A program made the translations under genes and the position numbers. The notes beneath the pieces were generated by a model, which saw nothing but the letters and a program-made list of their open reading frames with translations, did no database searches and had not been told where the DNA came from. Shown here piece by piece: positions 39,095 to 47,808 of a stretch of 64,000 nucleotides of DNA. The DNA comes from Pseudidiomarina insulisalsae (GTDB lineage Bacteria; Pseudomonadota; Gammaproteobacteria; Enterobacterales; Alteromonadaceae): the NCBI RefSeq assembly GCF_003987065.1, contig NZ_PIPY01000011.1:1-64000 (forward strand), read 5' to 3'. Position 1 is the stretch's first letter; each line of letters opens with the position of its first letter.

Positions 39095-40219
39095 TTATTG
39101 ACAGCCTAAATCATTCAGCGGGTGCTCGTCTTTTTCCCACGGCGAGGTAAAAAACACGTCGACTTCTTCGGCATCCACCGCAGCAACATTTTCATGCTGC
39201 CATTTCGGCTGTTTATCTTTATCAATCAGTAAGGCGCGGATGCCCTCGGCAAAGTCGCCACGGGTCGCACACTTCACTGACAGGGTCAGTTCTAATTTAA
39301 AGCAGTCCGCCAGTTTCAGGTCTTTGCCCAGATGCAACTGGTTCCAGACAATATGTGCCGTCATCGGACAGCCGTTCGCCAGGGTTTTGCTGGCCCGGCT
39401 TAACCATTTATCATCTGACTCGTGACTGGTAATCGCATCAACGACCGCCACTACATCATCACCGTCGGTCAGCTTCTTAATCAGATCATGGTGTGGCTCT
39501 ACCTGAGCGGCAGGACGTAACTTACTGTCGCCCTCGCCAAAGCCTGCCAGCACATCGGTCACTTTCTGCTGATTCAGGCTCGGGGTCTCGCCAAATTGAA
39601 TATCTGACAATGCCGAAAGTACTTCTTCTTTATTGTCACTGGCGACAAAGTGATCCGCCAGCTTCAGAAACAGCGCATCCGTAGCGTTCATATGCGCGCC
39701 GGTTAAACCGAGGAACAAGCCACAACCGTCCGGCATCTGATTGAGAAAATGCGTGGCGCCGACATCCGGGTACAAACCAATGCTAATTTCCGGCATCGCC
39801 AACAGTGAATTTTCCGTGACAATACGGTGACTGGCGCCATTCATCAGCCCCATGCCGCCGCCCATTACAATACCGTTGCCCCAGACCACAAATGGCTTGG
39901 GGTAACAGTGAATCGTATGGTCAAGCCGGTATTCCTGGCTGAAAAAGTCGGCCACCTCGTCGACCAGTTCACCGGGCTGATCTTTCATTGCTTTGTACAT
40001 CGCAACAATATCGCCACCTGCACAAAATGCCTTTTCACCAGCACCTTCAAGCCAGACTGCGGCGATGTCATCATCGCCGGCCCACTCGTTCAGTTGCGGC
40101 TGCAGGCGCTGAATCATCTCCAGACTCAGCGCGTTAAGTGACTTCTCGGCATTCAACCGGGCAATCCCGATACGCTTACCACAACGAGTTTCACGTTCTT
40201 CGAATTGCACTACGCTCAT
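39095..40219 (-). CDS. 3-hydroxyisobutyryl-CoA hydrolase (enoyl-CoA hydratase fold)
   Basis: Hydrolyses 3-hydroxyisobutyryl-CoA to 3-hydroxyisobutyrate in valine catabolism. The 374-residue length and the C-terminal extension mark it as the ECH_2/HIBCH type rather than a simple hydratase (about 260). The CoA oxyanion region KAFCAGGDIVAMY, the GNGIVMGGGMGLMNG loop and MPEISIGLYPDVGATHFL with the catalytic Glu/Asp are present. It follows the acyl-CoA dehydrogenase gene by 33 bases; no separate methacrylyl-CoA hydratase gene lies between, unlike in Shewanella. Confidence 0.9.
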   Translation of the reverse strand: MSVVQFEERETRCGKRIGIARLNAEKSLNALSLEMIQRLQPQLNEWAGDDDIAAVWLEGAGEKAFCAGGDIVAMYKAMKDQPGELVDEVADFFSQEYRLDHTIHCYPKPFVVWGNGIVMGGGMGLMNGASHRIVTENSLLAMPEISIGLYPDVGATHFLNQMPDGCGLFLGLTGAHMNATDALFLKLADHFVASDNKEEVLSALSDIQFGETPSLNQQKVTDVLAGFGEGDSKLRPAAQVEPHHDLIKKLTDGDDVVAVVDAITSHESDDKWLSRASKTLANGCPMTAHIVWNQLHLGKDLKLADCFKLELTLSVKCATRGDFAEGIRALLIDKDKQPKWQHENVAAVDAEEVDVFFTSPWEKDEHPLNDLGCQ

Positions 40220-40252
40220 AGGAACTCCTTAACCTTGATTCGTTGGTCTGCC

Positions 40253-41410
40253 TTACAGAATGGCGCGATCGATGTCTGCAAGTAAGCGCCGGCCGATGAT
40301 CACCCGCATAATTTCGTTGGTACCCTCGAGGATCTGATGCACGCGCACATCGCGCACATGCCGCTCAAGCGGATACTCTTTAATGTAGCCGTAGCCACCA
40401 TGAATTTGCAGTGCTTCGTTACAGACCTGGAAACCGACGTCGGTCGCGAAACGTTTTGCCATGGCGCAGTAGGTGGTTTTGTCCGCGTCATTGTTATCGA
40501 CTTTAAACGCCGCCAACCGCACCATCTGCCGTGCGGCGACAAGCTCGGTAGCCATATCAGCAAGCTTGAACTGCAACGCCTGGAACTGACCAATTTCTTT
40601 ACCAAACTGGGTCCGTTCAAGCATATAGTTGCGCGCGGTCTCCAGCGCTGCCTGCGCCGTACCGACTGAACATACCGCAATATTAATCCGACCACCATCA
40701 AGACCCATCATGGCAAACTTGAAGCCTTCACCTTCAGCACCCAGCAGGTTTGCTGCCGGAATACGTACATCTTCAAAGGTTACCAGGCGGGTTGGCTGGG
40801 CGTTCCAGCCCATTTTGGCTTCTTTTTTGCCATAGCTGATGCCCTCGGCATCGGCTGGTACGACAAAGGCCGATACGCCTTTTGGCCCGGCTTCGCCGGT
40901 GCGTGCCATGACAACCAGCACGTCCGTGCTGCCGGCGCCGGAGATAAACATCTTAGAGCCATTAATGACGTACTCATCGCCTTCTTTTTTCGCGGTAGTG
41001 CGCAGACTGGCCGCATCCGAACCTGCACCTGGCTCCGTCAGACAGTAGGAACCCAGTTTTTCACCGGTTACCAACTCAGGTACCCACTGCTCAATCACTT
41101 CGGGCTTAGCGAAGGAGCCGATCATCCAGGTCACCATGTTGTGAATCGTCATCATGGCAGTCGTTGCTGTACAGCCCATCGCCAATTGCTCGAAAATCAG
41201 CGCGGCGTCTAAACGGCTCATACCAAAGCCGCCCGCCTCTTCCGGCGTGTACATCCCCATAAAGCCCATCTCGCCGGCTTTACGGAAAACTTCCAGCGGA
41301 AAGTGGGAGGTTTCATCCCACTCGCCAGCGTAAGGGGCCAGCTCTTTTTCAGCAAAGGCTTTGGCGGTATCGACAAAGGCCTGTTGATCGTCAGTTAAGT
41401 TAAAATCCAT
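40253..41410 (-). CDS. Acyl-CoA dehydrogenase, probable isobutyryl-CoA dehydrogenase
   Basis: FAD enzyme of 385 residues, expected to oxidise isobutyryl-CoA to methacrylyl-CoA and pass electrons to ETF. Family signatures are seen: CLTEPGAGSDAASLRT, MFISGAGSTDVLV, and the C-terminal GGYGYIKEYPLERHVRDVR, followed by QILEGTNEIMRVIIGR. The catalytic base Glu lies in the EGTNE region. Substrate assignment rests on its position between mmsA and the HIBYL-CoA hydrolase. Confidence 0.88.
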   Translation of the reverse strand: MDFNLTDDQQAFVDTAKAFAEKELAPYAGEWDETSHFPLEVFRKAGEMGFMGMYTPEEAGGFGMSRLDAALIFEQLAMGCTATTAMMTIHNMVTWMIGSFAKPEVIEQWVPELVTGEKLGSYCLTEPGAGSDAASLRTTAKKEGDEYVINGSKMFISGAGSTDVLVVMARTGEAGPKGVSAFVVPADAEGISYGKKEAKMGWNAQPTRLVTFEDVRIPAANLLGAEGEGFKFAMMGLDGGRINIAVCSVGTAQAALETARNYMLERTQFGKEIGQFQALQFKLADMATELVAARQMVRLAAFKVDNNDADKTTYCAMAKRFATDVGFQVCNEALQIHGGYGYIKEYPLERHVRDVRVHQILEGTNEIMRVIIGRRLLADIDRAIL

Positions 41411-41420
41411 GGTTCACCCC

Positions 41421-42920
41421 TTACTTCAAGTGGATGGTCATATTCGGGCCGCTGGCGTCAGCGATGTCGCTTTCAAACCAACGCGCGGTAATGGTCTTGG
41501 TTTCACTGTAGAAACGCACCGCTTGTTTGCCGTAGGCGTGCAGGTCACCAAAGAATGAACCCTTCCAGCCAGTGAACGAGAAGAATGGCAGCGGTACCGG
41601 AATCGGAATGTTAATCCCGACCTGACCGACTTCAACTTCATGCTGATATTTACGTGCAGCAGCGCCGCTGGCGGTGAAAATTGAGGTGCCGTTACCAAAC
41701 GGGTTGGCATTAACCAACTCAATCGCATCTTCCAGTGTATCGGTGCTGGTGGCACAAAGTACCGGACCAAAAATCTCGTTTTTATAGATTTCCATGTCGG
41801 TGGTCACGTCACTGAACATGGTGGGGCCAACCCAGTTACCGTCCGGGAAGCCTTCGACTTTGCAGTCACGGCCGTCGACCAGCAGGTTTGCACCTTCTTC
41901 CTGACCTTGCTTAATGAAGTCTTCAACACGTTGCTTCGCCTGTGGGCTGATCAATGGACCGAAGGCTGCATCAGCATCGTCCCACGCACCCGGACGCACT
42001 TTTTTCAGTTCTGCTGCAACTTCAGGAATCCAGTCTTTCGCCGCACCGACGAACACTGCGACTGAAATCGCCATACAACGCTGGCCCGCAGCACCTACTG
42101 AAGCGCCTACCAGATTACTGATGACCTGGCTCTTGTTCGCGTCTGGCATGATCACACAGTGGTTCTTGGCGCCGGCAAAGGCCTGTACGCGCTTCATGTT
42201 CTCAGTACCGCGACGATAAATGTATTGTCCAACAGGCACTGAACCCACGAATGAAATAGCACGGATCGCTGGTTCGTCAAGAATGAAATCGACCTGATCT
42301 TTGGCGCCATGAATCACCTGTAGTACGCCTTTTGGCGCGCCCGCTTGCTCAAACAACTCAACCAGACGGGTTGGCGTTAACGGATCCTGCTCAGATGGTT
42401 TCAGAATAAAGGTATTACCGCAGGCAATTGCCAATGGGAACATCCACAGCGGAATCATGGCCGGGAAGTTAAATGGCGTAATACCGGCACAGACGCCTAA
42501 CGGCTGAGTAAAGCTGTAGGTATCAATTTTACGGGCAACATTTTCGACCGTTTCACCCATCAGCAATGACGGAATATTGGCCGCATGTTCAACCACTTCA
42601 ATACCGCGCCAGACGTCGCCTTTGGCATCATCAAAGGTCTTGCCGGTTTCGCTGGCAAGAATTTCGGCAATTTCATCATGATGTTCTTTCAATAACGCCT
42701 GATAGCGCATCATGACTCGTGCGCGCTCGGAGACCGGCGTTTCTTTCCAGGTCTGGAAGGCTTTCTTCGCGCTTGCTACCGCGGCTTCCATTTCTTCCTG
42801 GGTGGCACAAGGTGCCTGGGCAATCACTTCCTGCGTCGCCGGGTTGGTGACATCAATCCACTTTTCAGACTTGGACTGAACGAACTCACCATTAATATAA
42901 AGGGGTACTTTTTTAGTCAT
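41421..42920 (-). CDS. mmsA: CoA-acylating methylmalonate-semialdehyde dehydrogenase
   Basis: Last step of valine degradation, converting methylmalonate semialdehyde to propionyl-CoA. The 499-residue protein has aldehyde dehydrogenase motifs [31 protein letters not shown] and the catalytic Cys in [15 protein letters not shown] set the start at ATG 42920 with GAGGT upstream; the longer open frame (to 43127) contains the divergent mmsR promoter and is not coding. First gene of the minus-strand valine operon. Confidence 0.95.
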   Translation of the reverse strand: MTKKVPLYINGEFVQSKSEKWIDVTNPATQEVIAQAPCATQEEMEAAVASAKKAFQTWKETPVSERARVMMRYQALLKEHHDEIAEILASETGKTFDDAKGDVWRGIEVVEHAANIPSLLMGETVENVARKIDTYSFTQPLGVCAGITPFNFPAMIPLWMFPLAIACGNTFILKPSEQDPLTPTRLVELFEQAGAPKGVLQVIHGAKDQVDFILDEPAIRAISFVGSVPVGQYIYRRGTENMKRVQAFAGAKNHCVIMPDANKSQVISNLVGASVGAAGQRCMAISVAVFVGAAKDWIPEVAAELKKVRPGAWDDADAAFGPLISPQAKQRVEDFIKQGQEEGANLLVDGRDCKVEGFPDGNWVGPTMFSDVTTDMEIYKNEIFGPVLCATSTDTLEDAIELVNANPFGNGTSIFTASGAAARKYQHEVEVGQVGINIPIPVPLPFFSFTGWKGSFFGDLHAYGKQAVRFYSETKTITARWFESDIADASGPNMTIHLK

Positions 42921-42981
42921 GGGATTTACCTCATTGTTCTGACTTTTTTGCTGGCCCGTATTTAAGCACTGTACGGGTCGC

Positions 42982-43010
42982 TTTAACATTGACGATTTTG
43001 CCCCTATAAT
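42982..43010 (+). promoter_or_regulatory. Predicted mmsR promoter
   Basis: TTTAAC (42982-42987) and a perfect TATAAT (43005-43010) are separated by 17 bases. The -10 box overlaps the first open-frame ATG of the regulator gene (43009), so translation must begin downstream, at 43054. Confidence 0.65.
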
Positions 43011-43053
43011 GGACAAAATTGTTATTTCAACTCTTTCAGGCAGCATTCTTATT

Positions 43054-43962
43054 ATGAGCCAACCCTCCAGCTGGCCCTTGCCACCCGGCAGTTCCCGCGT
43101 TGTGTTACCGCTGGAACTGACGGACATGCTGGCCAGTCATCCACTGAGCCAGCATTTTTATCCGTTGGCCTACGGCCATTATCTGGAAGCGCACGGCCAT
43201 CGGGTGAATCGCGCACGCCACACTGATTATTTGCTTATATTTTGCCATCGCGGGCGCGGTCATTACCGCATTCAGACCCCGCAGGGCAATGTTCAGGGCA
43301 GTCTGCAAGCCGGTCAGCTACTGCTATTACCCGCCGGCATGGCGCATGCCTACGAGGCCGACGCGCAACAGCCCTGGAGTATTTACTGGGTTCACTACAG
43401 TGGTCAGGCAGCGCCACAAAGCATGGACTTCCTTGGTCTACAGGGGGCCGAACATGAGCCCGGACAATTTGTCCTTACTCTGCACCATTGGCAAAGCCTG
43501 CTGCCGGTGGTCACTGATCTACTGAATTTGCAGCATCAGCGCTGGCAGCGCCAGCGAGCCGTGCTTGCCGCCACCTTATTACAACACCTGGTCGCCCAGC
43601 TGCCGGAGCTTGCCACCGCAGCACACCAAGCCCATGATTTCGACCTGCTTGCGCTGGAACGGTTCATGCAAGACAATAGCCATCGCGATCTGGACCTCGC
43701 TGATTTAGCCGAAGTCGCTGGTCTTTCACGCTTTCATTTTGCCAAAAAATTCAAAGCGGTGACGGGTACTTCGCCCATGCGCTATTTTAATCAGCTGAAA
43801 ATCAGGCTGGCCTGTGAGCAGCTCGATACCAGCACGGACACGGTACGCACGATTGCGCAGAACCTGGGGTTTGACGACCCCTACTATTTTTCCCGGTTAT
43901 TCAAAAAAGTCATGGGCGTCGCGCCCAGTGATTACCGCGACAGCCATCAACCACAAATCTAG
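43054..43962 (+). CDS. mmsR: AraC family regulator, probable activator of the valine operon (MmsR-like)
   Basis: A 302-residue regulator with an N-terminal cupin-like sensing domain ([26 protein letters not shown]) and a C-terminal pair of helix-turn-helix motifs ([20 protein letters not shown], then [19 protein letters not shown]). In Pseudomonas aeruginosa an AraC-type MmsR is divergent from mmsAB and activates it; the same arrangement with mmsA is seen here. The start is ATG 43054 because the upstream ATG (43009) overlaps the -10 box. The effector is not known from sequence. Confidence 0.82.
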   Translation: MSQPSSWPLPPGSSRVVLPLELTDMLASHPLSQHFYPLAYGHYLEAHGHRVNRARHTDYLLIFCHRGRGHYRIQTPQGNVQGSLQAGQLLLLPAGMAHAYEADAQQPWSIYWVHYSGQAAPQSMDFLGLQGAEHEPGQFVLTLHHWQSLLPVVTDLLNLQHQRWQRQRAVLAATLLQHLVAQLPELATAAHQAHDFDLLALERFMQDNSHRDLDLADLAEVAGLSRFHFAKKFKAVTGTSPMRYFNQLKIRLACEQLDTSTDTVRTIAQNLGFDDPYYFSRLFKKVMGVAPSDYRDSHQPQI

Positions 43963-43971
43963 GAGTCGGAC

Positions 43972-44823
43972 ATGTGGATTCTTTGGGCCGTAACCCTGCT
44001 CTGGGCTGCCAGCTTTTCCCTGATTGGCGAATTCCTTGCTGGTCAGGTCGACGGTTACATTGCCGTCTTTATCCGTATGCTGCTTGCCCTGGCACTGTTT
44101 CTACCCTTATGGCGCCCCAGCCGCTTAGGCTTGCCGCAACAACTTGCCCTGGCCGGTATCGGTGCCATTCAGATCGGCATCATGTACCTGTTGCTCTACC
44201 ACGCCTTTTTATTCCTCAGTGTTGCCGAGGTCTTGCTGTTTACCATCTTTACGCCGCTTTATGTGACCCTGATTGACGACGTCATATTCCAGCGTAAACA
44301 CTTGCCCTTACGCTGGTGGGCCGCTGCCGGTTTCGCCGTAGTCGGAGCTGCGGTCATCCGCTTCAACCCACTGAGTGAAAGCTTTCTCACCGGCTTTTTG
44401 CTGATCCAGGGCGCCAACCTGTGTTTTGCCGCAGGCCAGGTGTTCTACAAACGCCTGCCACTGGGTGACGCGCGTAATCAACTGCATGTATTTGCGCTGT
44501 TTTTCATCGGTGCCACGCTCACCACCGGCCTGGCCATGGCCGCTTTTGCCAACTTCGACCTGCGCCCGGACACGCCGCTACAGTGGGGCGTGCTGATGTG
44601 GCTTGGCCTTGGCGCTTCGGGTATTGGCTATCTCGCCTGGAATATGGCCGCCAAGCGCGTCAATACGGCACAGTTGGCGACCATGAACAATATGCTGATT
44701 CCGGCGGGACTGCTGGTGAACTTCCTGTTCTGGGGCCAGAACGTCGACTGGCTGCGGCTTGCTATCGGCGCCGCTATTCTGGCCGGCGCCGTCTACCTGG
44801 CCTCGCGTCGTCCAGCTGCTTAA
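43972..44823 (+). CDS. EamA/DMT superfamily transporter
   Basis: A 283-residue membrane protein with about ten hydrophobic segments in two repeated EamA halves (LLWAASFSLIGEFLAG near the start and LWLGLGASGIGYLAWNMAAK in the second half). It starts nine bases after mmsR, so the two are probably one transcript. Such carriers export or import amino acids, organic acids or vitamins; the substrate is unknown, though the context suggests a branched-chain metabolite. Its TAA shares the palindrome TTAA (44820-44823) with the convergent thiolase stop. Confidence 0.85.
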   Translation: MWILWAVTLLWAASFSLIGEFLAGQVDGYIAVFIRMLLALALFLPLWRPSRLGLPQQLALAGIGAIQIGIMYLLLYHAFLFLSVAEVLLFTIFTPLYVTLIDDVIFQRKHLPLRWWAAAGFAVVGAAVIRFNPLSESFLTGFLLIQGANLCFAAGQVFYKRLPLGDARNQLHVFALFFIGATLTTGLAMAAFANFDLRPDTPLQWGVLMWLGLGASGIGYLAWNMAAKRVNTAQLATMNNMLIPAGLLVNFLFWGQNVDWLRLAIGAAILAGAVYLASRRPAA

Positions 44824-45998
44824 AGCATCTCGACAGCGACTGCGACCGCCTCGCCACCACCAATGCACAATGAGGTGACGCCACGTTTCTTCTCGTGGCG
44901 CTTCAGTGCATGCAGTAAAGTCACTAACAGACGCGCACCGCTGGCACCGATTGGATGACCCAATGCACAGGCTCCGCCGTGTACGTTCACCTTGGCGTGA
45001 TCAAGCTGCATTTCCTGCATCGCCAACATCGTTACCATGGCGAAGGCTTCGTTAATTTCCCACAGATCAACCTGATCTTTGTCCCAGCCAATGTTGTCCA
45101 GTAATTTGTTCATCGCGCCAATTGGCGCCACGGTAAACTCAGCCGGTGCCTGCGAGTGAGTGGCATGGCCCACGACCCGCGCCAGTGGCGTTAAGCCACG
45201 CGCCTGCGCTTCACTTTCACGCATCAGCACCAGCGCTGCAGCGCCGTCGGAGATTGAACTTGAATTGGCCGCAGTAATGGTACCTTCTTTAGCAAAAGCG
45301 GGACGCAAGCTAGGAATTTTTTCCGGCATGCCTTTGCCCGGCTGCTCGTCAATGCTGACCGTCACTTCACCTTTACGGGTACTGTAGGTGACGTCCACCG
45401 TTTCTGCGGCGAACGCACCTTCGGCAATGGCGTTCTGAGCACGCGTCAGCGACTCAATGGCAAACGCATCCATCGCTTCACGATCCAATTTGTATTCATC
45501 GGCCGTGCCCTGTGCATAAGTGCCCATGGCCTTACCCTCGTACGCGTCTTCAAGACCGTCGAGCATCATATGATCGTAAATGGCATCATGGCCCATGCGA
45601 TAGCCAGCGCGTGCCTTTTTCATTAAGTAAGGAGCATTGGACATGCTCTCCATACCACCGGCCACGACGATATCCGCAGAACCCACTTTCAGCAGGTCAT
45701 GGGCAAACATCACCGCTTTCAAGCCCGAACCACAAACCTTATTAATGGTGGTTGCGCCCGCACTTTGTGGTAATCCGGCATACAACGACGCTTGTCGCGC
45801 CGGCGCCTGACCCAGCCCGGCCGGCAGCACGTTACCCATAATGACTTCACCCACATCTTCCGGCTTCAGACCGCTCTCAGCAACCACGGCTTCAATAGCA
45901 GCAGCGCCCAGGCGGGTCGCATCCACAGCACTCAGGTTCCCCTGGAAACCGCCCATAGGGGTACGCTTAGCAGCAACAATCACAACAGAATCAGACAT
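44820..45998 (-). CDS. atoB: Acetyl-CoA C-acetyltransferase (thiolase)
   Basis: Biosynthetic-type thiolase of 392 residues that interconverts acetoacetyl-CoA and two acetyl-CoA. Catalytic motifs are the nucleophile Cys in INKVCGSGLKAV, His in GGACALGHPIGASGAR and Cys in SLCIGGGEAVAVA. It completes leucine degradation after HMG-CoA lyase and acetoacetyl-CoA synthetase encoded downstream. It is divergent from the liuR operon, and the LiuR box lies in the shared intergenic region. Confidence 0.92.
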   Translation of the reverse strand: MSDSVVIVAAKRTPMGGFQGNLSAVDATRLGAAAIEAVVAESGLKPEDVGEVIMGNVLPAGLGQAPARQASLYAGLPQSAGATTINKVCGSGLKAVMFAHDLLKVGSADIVVAGGMESMSNAPYLMKKARAGYRMGHDAIYDHMMLDGLEDAYEGKAMGTYAQGTADEYKLDREAMDAFAIESLTRAQNAIAEGAFAAETVDVTYSTRKGEVTVSIDEQPGKGMPEKIPSLRPAFAKEGTITAANSSSISDGAAALVLMRESEAQARGLTPLARVVGHATHSQAPAEFTVAPIGAMNKLLDNIGWDKDQVDLWEINEAFAMVTMLAMQEMQLDHAKVNVHGGACALGHPIGASGARLLVTLLHALKRHEKKRGVTSLCIGGGEAVAVAVEML

Positions 45999-46014
45999 AA
46001 AAACTCCTTTAAAG

Positions 46015-46132
46015 GCGAAAGCGTTATTGGTTATCGATTACTGGATATTGAAAACCTAAAGCGTTATTGGTTATTGGATGTTAGTTATTTCAAAGCAGTA
46101 ACCAATATCTAATATCCACTAACGCCTTCGCA
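46015..46132. repeat. Intergenic repeat element with direct and inverted repeats
   Basis: In the 192-base gap between atoB and liuR, a 17-base direct repeat (AAAGCGTTATTGGTTAT, at 46018-46034 and 46058-46074) recurs 40 bases apart. The left end (46015-46030) and right end (46117-46132) form an imperfect inverted repeat, 14 of 16 pairs matching. An internal GTAACCAAT can pair with ATTGGTTAT. The structure resembles a REP-like or MITE-like element. The region codes for nothing that I can see. Confidence 0.55.
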
Positions 46133-46141
46133 GTTCTTACC

Positions 46142-46157
46142 TTTACGTTAACGTCAA
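46142..46157. promoter_or_regulatory. Probable LiuR operator (MerR-type palindrome)
   Basis: TTTACGTTAACGTCAA is a near-perfect palindrome (14 of 16 positions) centred on GTTAAC, 34 bases before the liuR start. MerR-family regulators bind such palindromes in their promoters, and LiuR sites of related bacteria are reported to have an ACGT-containing palindromic form. It could control both liuR-ivd and the divergent atoB. Confidence 0.65.
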
Positions 46158-46190
46158 CTTGATTTAAGCTTAACGCTCTAACCGGACACA

Positions 46191-46622
46191 ATGCAAGTAC
46201 AAATGAACGATATCACCACCTACAGCATCGGCGAATTAGCCCGCGAATTCGACATTACCACGCGCAGTATTCGCTTTTACGAAGACCAGGGCCTGCTGAC
46301 TCCCTCGCGGCAGGGGCAGACGCGTCTGTATACCAATAAAGACCGGGTGCGCCTGAAACTCATTTTGCGCGGCAAACGGCTGGGCTTTTCGCTGGCCGAG
46401 ACCAAGCGTTTGTTTGATCTGTACGACGTCGAAAACAGTAGTGTCCGACAGTTACATACGGTCCTTGAGCTGATTGATGACAAACGCGCGTCACTGCATC
46501 AGCAGCTTGAAGACATTAAAGTTTTATTAGTTGAGCTGGGGAATTTAGAAGAACGCTGCCGCGATGAGCTGAATGAGTTACAAAGCGCCGCCCCCAAATC
46601 TGTAGAAGTTAGTCAGGAGTAA
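46191..46622 (+). CDS. liuR: MerR family regulator LiuR
   Basis: Regulator of leucine and isovalerate utilisation genes. The 143-residue protein has an N-terminal winged helix ([20 protein letters not shown], given to 20) with the [10 protein letters not shown] wing, followed by a coiled-coil dimerisation helix (about 80-125). It lacks the metal-binding Cys of CueR-type proteins, as expected. It starts the liu operon, only two bases before the ivd start codon, so it is likely autoregulated. An ATG four codons on is also in frame. Confidence 0.9.
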   Translation: MQVQMNDITTYSIGELAREFDITTRSIRFYEDQGLLTPSRQGQTRLYTNKDRVRLKLILRGKRLGFSLAETKRLFDLYDVENSSVRQLHTVLELIDDKRASLHQQLEDIKVLLVELGNLEERCRDELNELQSAAPKSVEVSQE

Positions 46623-46624
46623 AT

Positions 46625-47794
46625 ATGATCAGCCAATTTAGTAGTTTAAATTTCGGCCTTGGCGAAACCGCCGATATGATTCGTGAAACCGTCAATGCGT
46701 TCGCACGTGATGAGATTGCCCCGCGTGCGGCAGAAATTGATGAAACGAATGACTTCCCTGCTGATCTCTGGCAAAAATTCGGTGAGCTTGGCCTGCTGGG
46801 CATGACGGTTCCGGAAGAATACGGCGGCTCGGGCCTGGGTTATCTTGAGCATGTGATTGCCATGGAAGAGATCAGCCGCGCGTCGGCGTCGGTGGGCCTA
46901 AGCTACGGTGCCCACTCCAACCTTTGTGTCAACCAGATTGCCCGTAATGGTACTGAAGAGCAAAAACAAAAATACCTGCCTAAGCTATGTAGCGGCGAGC
47001 ATGTTGGCGCATTGGCAATGAGTGAGCCAAACGCCGGTTCTGACGTGGTCAGCATGAAGCTGCGCGCTGACAAGCAAGGCGATCATTACGTGCTGAACGG
47101 TAACAAAATGTGGATCACCAATGGTCCGAATGCCGACGTGTTGGTGGTCTATGCCAAAACCAGCCCGGAGCGAAACTCGCGCGGTATCACTGCTTTTATC
47201 ATTGAAAAAGACTACCCGGGTTTTCGTACCGCACAGAAGCTCGACAAGCTGGGCATGCGCGGCTCCAATACCTGCGAGCTGGTCTTTGAAGACTGCAAAG
47301 TGCCTGCAGAGAATATCCTCGGCGAACTCGATCGCGGTGTCGAAGTGCTGATGAGTGGTCTGGATTATGAGCGCGCGGTGCTGGCAGCAGGCCCGTTAGG
47401 TATCATGCAAGCCTGTTTAGACGTTGTCGTCCCTTACATTCATGATCGCAAGCAGTTCGGCCAGAGTATCGGTCAGTTCCAGCTGATTCAGGGTAAAGTG
47501 GCTGACATGTACACCCGTACCAATGCTGCCCGCGCTTATGTTTACGCGGTAGCGCAAAGCTGCGACCGTGGTGAAACCACCCGTAAAGATGCCGCCGGTG
47601 CAATTTTGTATGCAGCCGAGCTGGCGACGCAATTGGCGTTAGACGCTATTCAGTTACTCGGTGGTAACGGTTACATCAACGAATACCCTACCGGACGTCT
47701 GCTGCGCGACGCCAAACTCTATGAAATTGGGGCGGGAACCTCAGAAATTCGCCGCATGCTGATCGGTCGTGAACTGTTCAGTGAATCAGTCTAA
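46625..47794 (+). CDS. ivd: Isovaleryl-CoA dehydrogenase
   Basis: FAD enzyme of leucine breakdown that oxidises isovaleryl-CoA to 3-methylcrotonyl-CoA and reduces ETF. The 389-residue protein has acyl-CoA dehydrogenase signatures [18 protein letters not shown] and [19 protein letters not shown], followed by [16 protein letters not shown]. The catalytic Glu in this subfamily lies in the mid region ([12 protein letters not shown]). AGGAG precedes ATG 46625. The next gene, liuB, begins 14 bases after its stop. Confidence 0.95.
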   Translation: MISQFSSLNFGLGETADMIRETVNAFARDEIAPRAAEIDETNDFPADLWQKFGELGLLGMTVPEEYGGSGLGYLEHVIAMEEISRASASVGLSYGAHSNLCVNQIARNGTEEQKQKYLPKLCSGEHVGALAMSEPNAGSDVVSMKLRADKQGDHYVLNGNKMWITNGPNADVLVVYAKTSPERNSRGITAFIIEKDYPGFRTAQKLDKLGMRGSNTCELVFEDCKVPAENILGELDRGVEVLMSGLDYERAVLAAGPLGIMQACLDVVVPYIHDRKQFGQSIGQFQLIQGKVADMYTRTNAARAYVYAVAQSCDRGETTRKDAAGAILYAAELATQLALDAIQLLGGNGYINEYPTGRLLRDAKLYEIGAGTSEIRRMLIGRELFSESV

Positions 47795-47808
47795 ACAGGA
47801 GTCTGATT

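Noticed and set aside
42988-43010. TTGACG followed by TATAAT as a promoter
   Set aside because: The spacing is only about ten bases; the TTTAAC box at 17 bases is a better partner.
42921-43127. N-terminal extension of mmsA (about 69 residues)
   Set aside because: It covers the divergent promoter and start of mmsR; GAGGT precedes ATG 42920, which matches the family N-terminus.
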